Source: Hymenobacter convexus
GTDB taxonomy: Bacteria; Bacteroidota; Bacteroidia; Cytophagales; Hymenobacteraceae
DNA: 64,000 nucleotides
Reading direction: 5' to 3'
Assembly: GCF_030580955.1 (NCBI RefSeq)
Contig: NZ_JAUQON010000012.1
Span: 1-64,000, forward strand
Shown here: piece after piece, positions 61,451 to 64,000 of the stretch
Layout: the number at the start of each line of letters is the position of its first letter
Numbering within the stretch: position 1 is the first letter of the stretch
Translations under genes and position numbers: made by a program
Notes under the pieces: generated by a model
The model's database searches: none
Seen by the model: the letters and a program-made list of their open reading frames with translations, nothing else
What the model was told of the DNA's origin: nothing

Positions 61451-64000
61451 CTAGCCGACAGCAAAATCATGCCCCATCATGGCGTAGCCGATGCCAGTCA
61501 GCAGGCGTTCCTCGAACCGGCTTTCCCGGATGATGTCGAAAATGTGCTCCTGGGCCGACACGAGGATGTACTCGGGCGGCAGGGTCCGCATTTTATCGTC
61601 GCTGCCGTCAGCCATTTTCGTCATGGGGATGTACTGCTGGCCGTCTTCGCTCAGAAAGAGCACCACGCTGGCCGCAAATTCCACGTAGCTTTTGCCCGCG
61701 ATGAAATTGACAATCATGTCCGGGTAGAGTTTCCCGCCCACGATGATGTCCTTGCCTTCCTCGTAGGCCCAGGGCGCCAGGTAGCGCTTCAGGTCGGCTT
61801 CGAGCTGGCGCACCGCGTGCGCTTCGCCGTAGCCCGGCCGGATTTTTATCGCGGCCCGCACCTTCACCCGCATGTACGAGGGGTTTTTCACCTGCACCGC
61901 CGCGTAGGCCGGCGCCCGCCGCTCCACAAACTGCCGAATCTGGAGCAGCAGCGCAGCCGGAGCCCGGGGCTCGGCCGTGGCAACGGGCATTTTCCCGCGG
62001 ATGTCCGCAATCACAATCAGGTCGACGCGCCCCGGCGCGTGGGCGGCGGGCAGGCACTTGGCTTTGTAAATCTGGGGGAACTCCTCCAACACGAGGCGCT
62101 CGTAATCCCAGGGCGTCAGGGCCCGGTTTTTATGCCGCACCCGTTCGCTGACGCGGTTGTAGAAAACGGCGGCGGTTTCGGCCGGCCGCCCCCCCGAGGA
62201 GCCAAAAGGCTGCCGGAGCCTGGCAATTTCCGGGATATCAGCCCGCGGCTTCGTGATGCTGCCCGGCAGCAGGGGCACCAGCAGGTGGTCGGCAGCGTTG
62301 TCCGACCGCTCGTCAAAAACGACACTAATCCCCTGGGCCTCAATGGCAATAATAGCAGAAATGGCATCGATGGGCGCATCGAATCCGGCCTTCAGCCAGT
62401 AGAGTCCTTTGGGCGACATCCAGGTGTTTTCGGCGAGGCTGCCAGCAGGCCAGATGGGCAGCTGCAGCTCCAGAATGCCGGTGTTCATCAGCCCGTTGGT
62501 AGTGTCGGACACCACGGCCGCCTCCCCCAGCGGCCGCCATTCGTTGCCGGCCAGGTAGCTCCACGCCAGCGGCCCGGGCGTCAGGTCCGGCTGCGCGGTG
62601 GCCTCTGCCAGCTGGAAGAAAAGCGGCAGTATTTGCGGGGTGTCCACCGCGCTCAGGCCCAGCAACAGCTCGCTGCGGTACTCCGGAAAAGGCAGCAAAC
62701 GGGTGTTGGGGCCCAGGGTGAGGGCCTTGTAGCCAAACGCGCCGAGGTGCAGCACCAAGGCGTCGGCGTCGGCCCCGCCGCCCTGCTCCACCTCGAAGGA
62801 CGCGGTGTAGCCGGCGGTCAGCGACTTGAGCAGCGGCGTGTACGGCGGGTTCAGCCGCAACTGGCGCAAGGCCTTGTTGGTTTCCGTATCGGTATTCAGA
62901 AAAGCCTGTTGCACCAGCAGCTCGGAATAGGCGGCATGTTGAAAATCGGGGCTTTTCAGCTCCAGCCGGAAGTACCGGCCCCACTCCATCAGGTCCGTTT
63001 CGTTCTCGTCCGGCTCGGGTCTTCCGGCCCGATGGGCCGGGAAGTTTAGCGTCCAGGCAGCATCGGGCCGAAAAAGCGTAACCCGCTGCGGCGCGCCTTC
63101 CACCTGCTGGTCAATTACGCTGAGCTCGGCGGTAAATGCGTCATTGCTGGCTATATCCCCGAACGGTTTCTCGGGCGTAAGCGAATGTGCCCGGATTTTC
63201 CAGTAATTCTCGTAGTGAGTCTCGAACTTCGGCGGCGCGCCCATCCACTGTGGCGTCAGCGTCAGCGAGTCAAGCCGCTTGCTGCTGAGCTCCAGATGGG
63301 CCAGGTAGAGGCTGACGCCCGCCTGAGGCGAAGGGCCAAACGGCTCGAACGGCTTTTTGCCGTTCACGAAGCCGTAGTCGTTTTGGAGCCGCAGGGTCCG
63401 GATTCCCGTCACGGCCACTTCCACCTTCAGCCGGTTGAGCTTCAACTCTCTGAACAGTTGATAAATGTTTTCTCCATCTTGGCGCTGGTCGTCCAGGGCC
63501 TCGGGCGGGGCCTGGTTGAGTTGCAGGGCCAGCACCGGCACGTTGCCCGGCGTGGGCCACGCCTCGTCGGCCGCGCCGGGGGCTTCCACCGGCGGGTCCG
63601 TGGCCTGCCGCACAAACTGCACCTGCATCGCGTGCAGGTACACCTGCGCAGCGTTGTACAGGCCGGCTTCGTGCCCGGCACCGACCTTGCCCTTGGCCGT
63701 CACGCTCACTTTCGTGGCGGGCGCCGCGGTAGCCGATATCAGGTAAATGGCCCCATCGGCGGCAACCAGATAGTTACCGATTTCGTCTTCCGCAAACCGC
63801 GCTTTATCGGCCTTCGTGGCCACGCCGTCCAGCACCGCGAACGGGTACGCCCGCGCCGCCTTCCCTACCACAAAATCGCCGAAAACGGGCGGGCGGGTCG
63901 GCTCCACCTCCACCCAGCGCTTCTGGCCGCTGAGGGCCCAGGTTATGGCCTCGGGCTGCGCGGCCAGCGCTTCCCGCAGCGCATCGAGCCGCGCCGTGCC
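61451..64000 (-). CDS. Baseplate J/gp47-like protein of a contractile injection system (5' end missing)
   Basis: The frame is open to the right edge; 850 residues are visible and the N-terminus is outside the window. The C-terminal half is baseplate J-like: RHKNRALTPWDYERLVLEEF, IYKAKCLPAAH, RVDLIVIADIRGKMPV, PSYMRVKVRAAIKIRPGYGE, AVRQLEADLKRYLAPWAYEE, FGGK-like VGGKLYPDMIVNFIAGKSYV. The N-terminal half is a beta-rich addition (ALSGQKRWVEVEPTRPPVFG, YLISATAAPATKVSVTAKGK) found in the long J-like proteins of Afp/PVC/MAC-type particles. The gene ends 194 bp before the tail-fibre gene. A GTG at 63913 could be an internal start, but the open frame beyond it codes smoothly. Confidence 0.78.
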   Translation of the reverse strand, partial: GTARLDALREALAAQPEAITWALSGQKRWVEVEPTRPPVFGDFVVGKAARAYPFAVLDGVATKADKARFAEDEIGNYLVAADGAIYLISATAAPATKVSVTAKGKVGAGHEAGLYNAAQVYLHAMQVQFVRQATDPPVEAPGAADEAWPTPGNVPVLALQLNQAPPEALDDQRQDGENIYQLFRELKLNRLKVEVAVTGIRTLRLQNDYGFVNGKKPFEPFGPSPQAGVSLYLAHLELSSKRLDSLTLTPQWMGAPPKFETHYENYWKIRAHSLTPEKPFGDIASNDAFTAELSVIDQQVEGAPQRVTLFRPDAAWTLNFPAHRAGRPEPDENETDLMEWGRYFRLELKSPDFQHAAYSELLVQQAFLNTDTETNKALRQLRLNPPYTPLLKSLTAGYTASFEVEQGGGADADALVLHLGAFGYKALTLGPNTRLLPFPEYRSELLLGLSAVDTPQILPLFFQLAEATAQPDLTPGPLAWSYLAGNEWRPLGEAAVVSDTTNGLMNTGILELQLPIWPAGSLAENTWMSPKGLYWLKAGFDAPIDAISAIIAIEAQGISVVFDERSDNAADHLLVPLLPGSITKPRADIPEIARLRQPFGSSGGRPAETAAVFYNRVSERVRHKNRALTPWDYERLVLEEFPQIYKAKCLPAAHAPGRVDLIVIADIRGKMPVATAEPRAPAALLLQIRQFVERRAPAYAAVQVKNPSYMRVKVRAAIKIRPGYGEAHAVRQLEADLKRYLAPWAYEEGKDIIVGGKLYPDMIVNFIAGKSYVEFAASVVLFLSEDGQQYIPMTKMADGSDDKMRTLPPEYILVSAQEHIFDIIRESRFEERLLTGIGYAMMGHDFAVG

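Overview
The window is GC-rich DNA from a member of the Bacteroidota, most like Hymenobacter or a close relative. The evidence is two type IX secretion sorting domains (type A at 12.6 and 57.4 kb, type B at 24.1 kb), a DUF5686 protein, a one-protein hybrid two-component regulator, a FecI/FecR pair followed by an STN-domain protein, and lipoproteins that begin with very short signal peptides. No Shine-Dalgarno pattern is evident, so several starts were chosen from signal peptides, overlaps and domain edges. I see no rRNA, tRNA, intact insertion sequence or CRISPR array.

Layout. 0-8 kb: a Gly-rich surface protein that runs off the left edge, a hybrid sensor/AraC regulator, a decayed surface-protein gene and a 7TM sensor kinase. 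A conserved inverted-repeat element lies upstream of both the intact and the decayed surface gene. 8.8-16.8 kb: a compact forward operon (acyl carrier protein, Omp85-like barrel, HupE/UreJ-type metal permease, DUF3500 protein) converges on a reverse pair of DUF3500 genes. Two very small paralogous genes flank this region. 17-24.6 kb: a potassium channel, an ECF sigma/FecR/STN operon, a lipoprotein and a secreted adhesin-like protein. 24.8-33 kb: two near-identical di-haem peroxidase lipoproteins bracket a DUF5686 protein, a glycosyltransferase and glutamyl-tRNA reductase. 33-39 kb: a TPR protein, a phospholipase C-like protein, a second glycosyltransferase and an RND/MMPL exporter. 39.8-42.1 kb: a second DUF3500-HupE pair, this time with overlapping genes.

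42.8-53.9 kb is the most interesting stretch. Two divergent operons share a 240-bp intergenic region. The left operon encodes a membrane-anchored TIR protein with about 18 near-identical WD40-like repeats, then a deoxyribosyltransferase-like/TPR-S (DUF4071-type) protein. The right operon encodes a protein that joins TIR, DUF4062-like and degenerate TIR-like domains, followed with zero spacing by a 1448-residue STAND NTPase with a transmembrane segment. This looks like an NTP-dependent conflict (anti-phage or self-recognition) module in an arrangement I cannot match to a named system.

54-64 kb: a large secreted delta-60 repeat protein and a lipoprotein, then genes of a phage-tail-like contractile injection system: a LysM/GH19 muramidase-like enzyme, an S74-chaperone tail fibre, and a baseplate J-like protein that leaves the window at the right edge.
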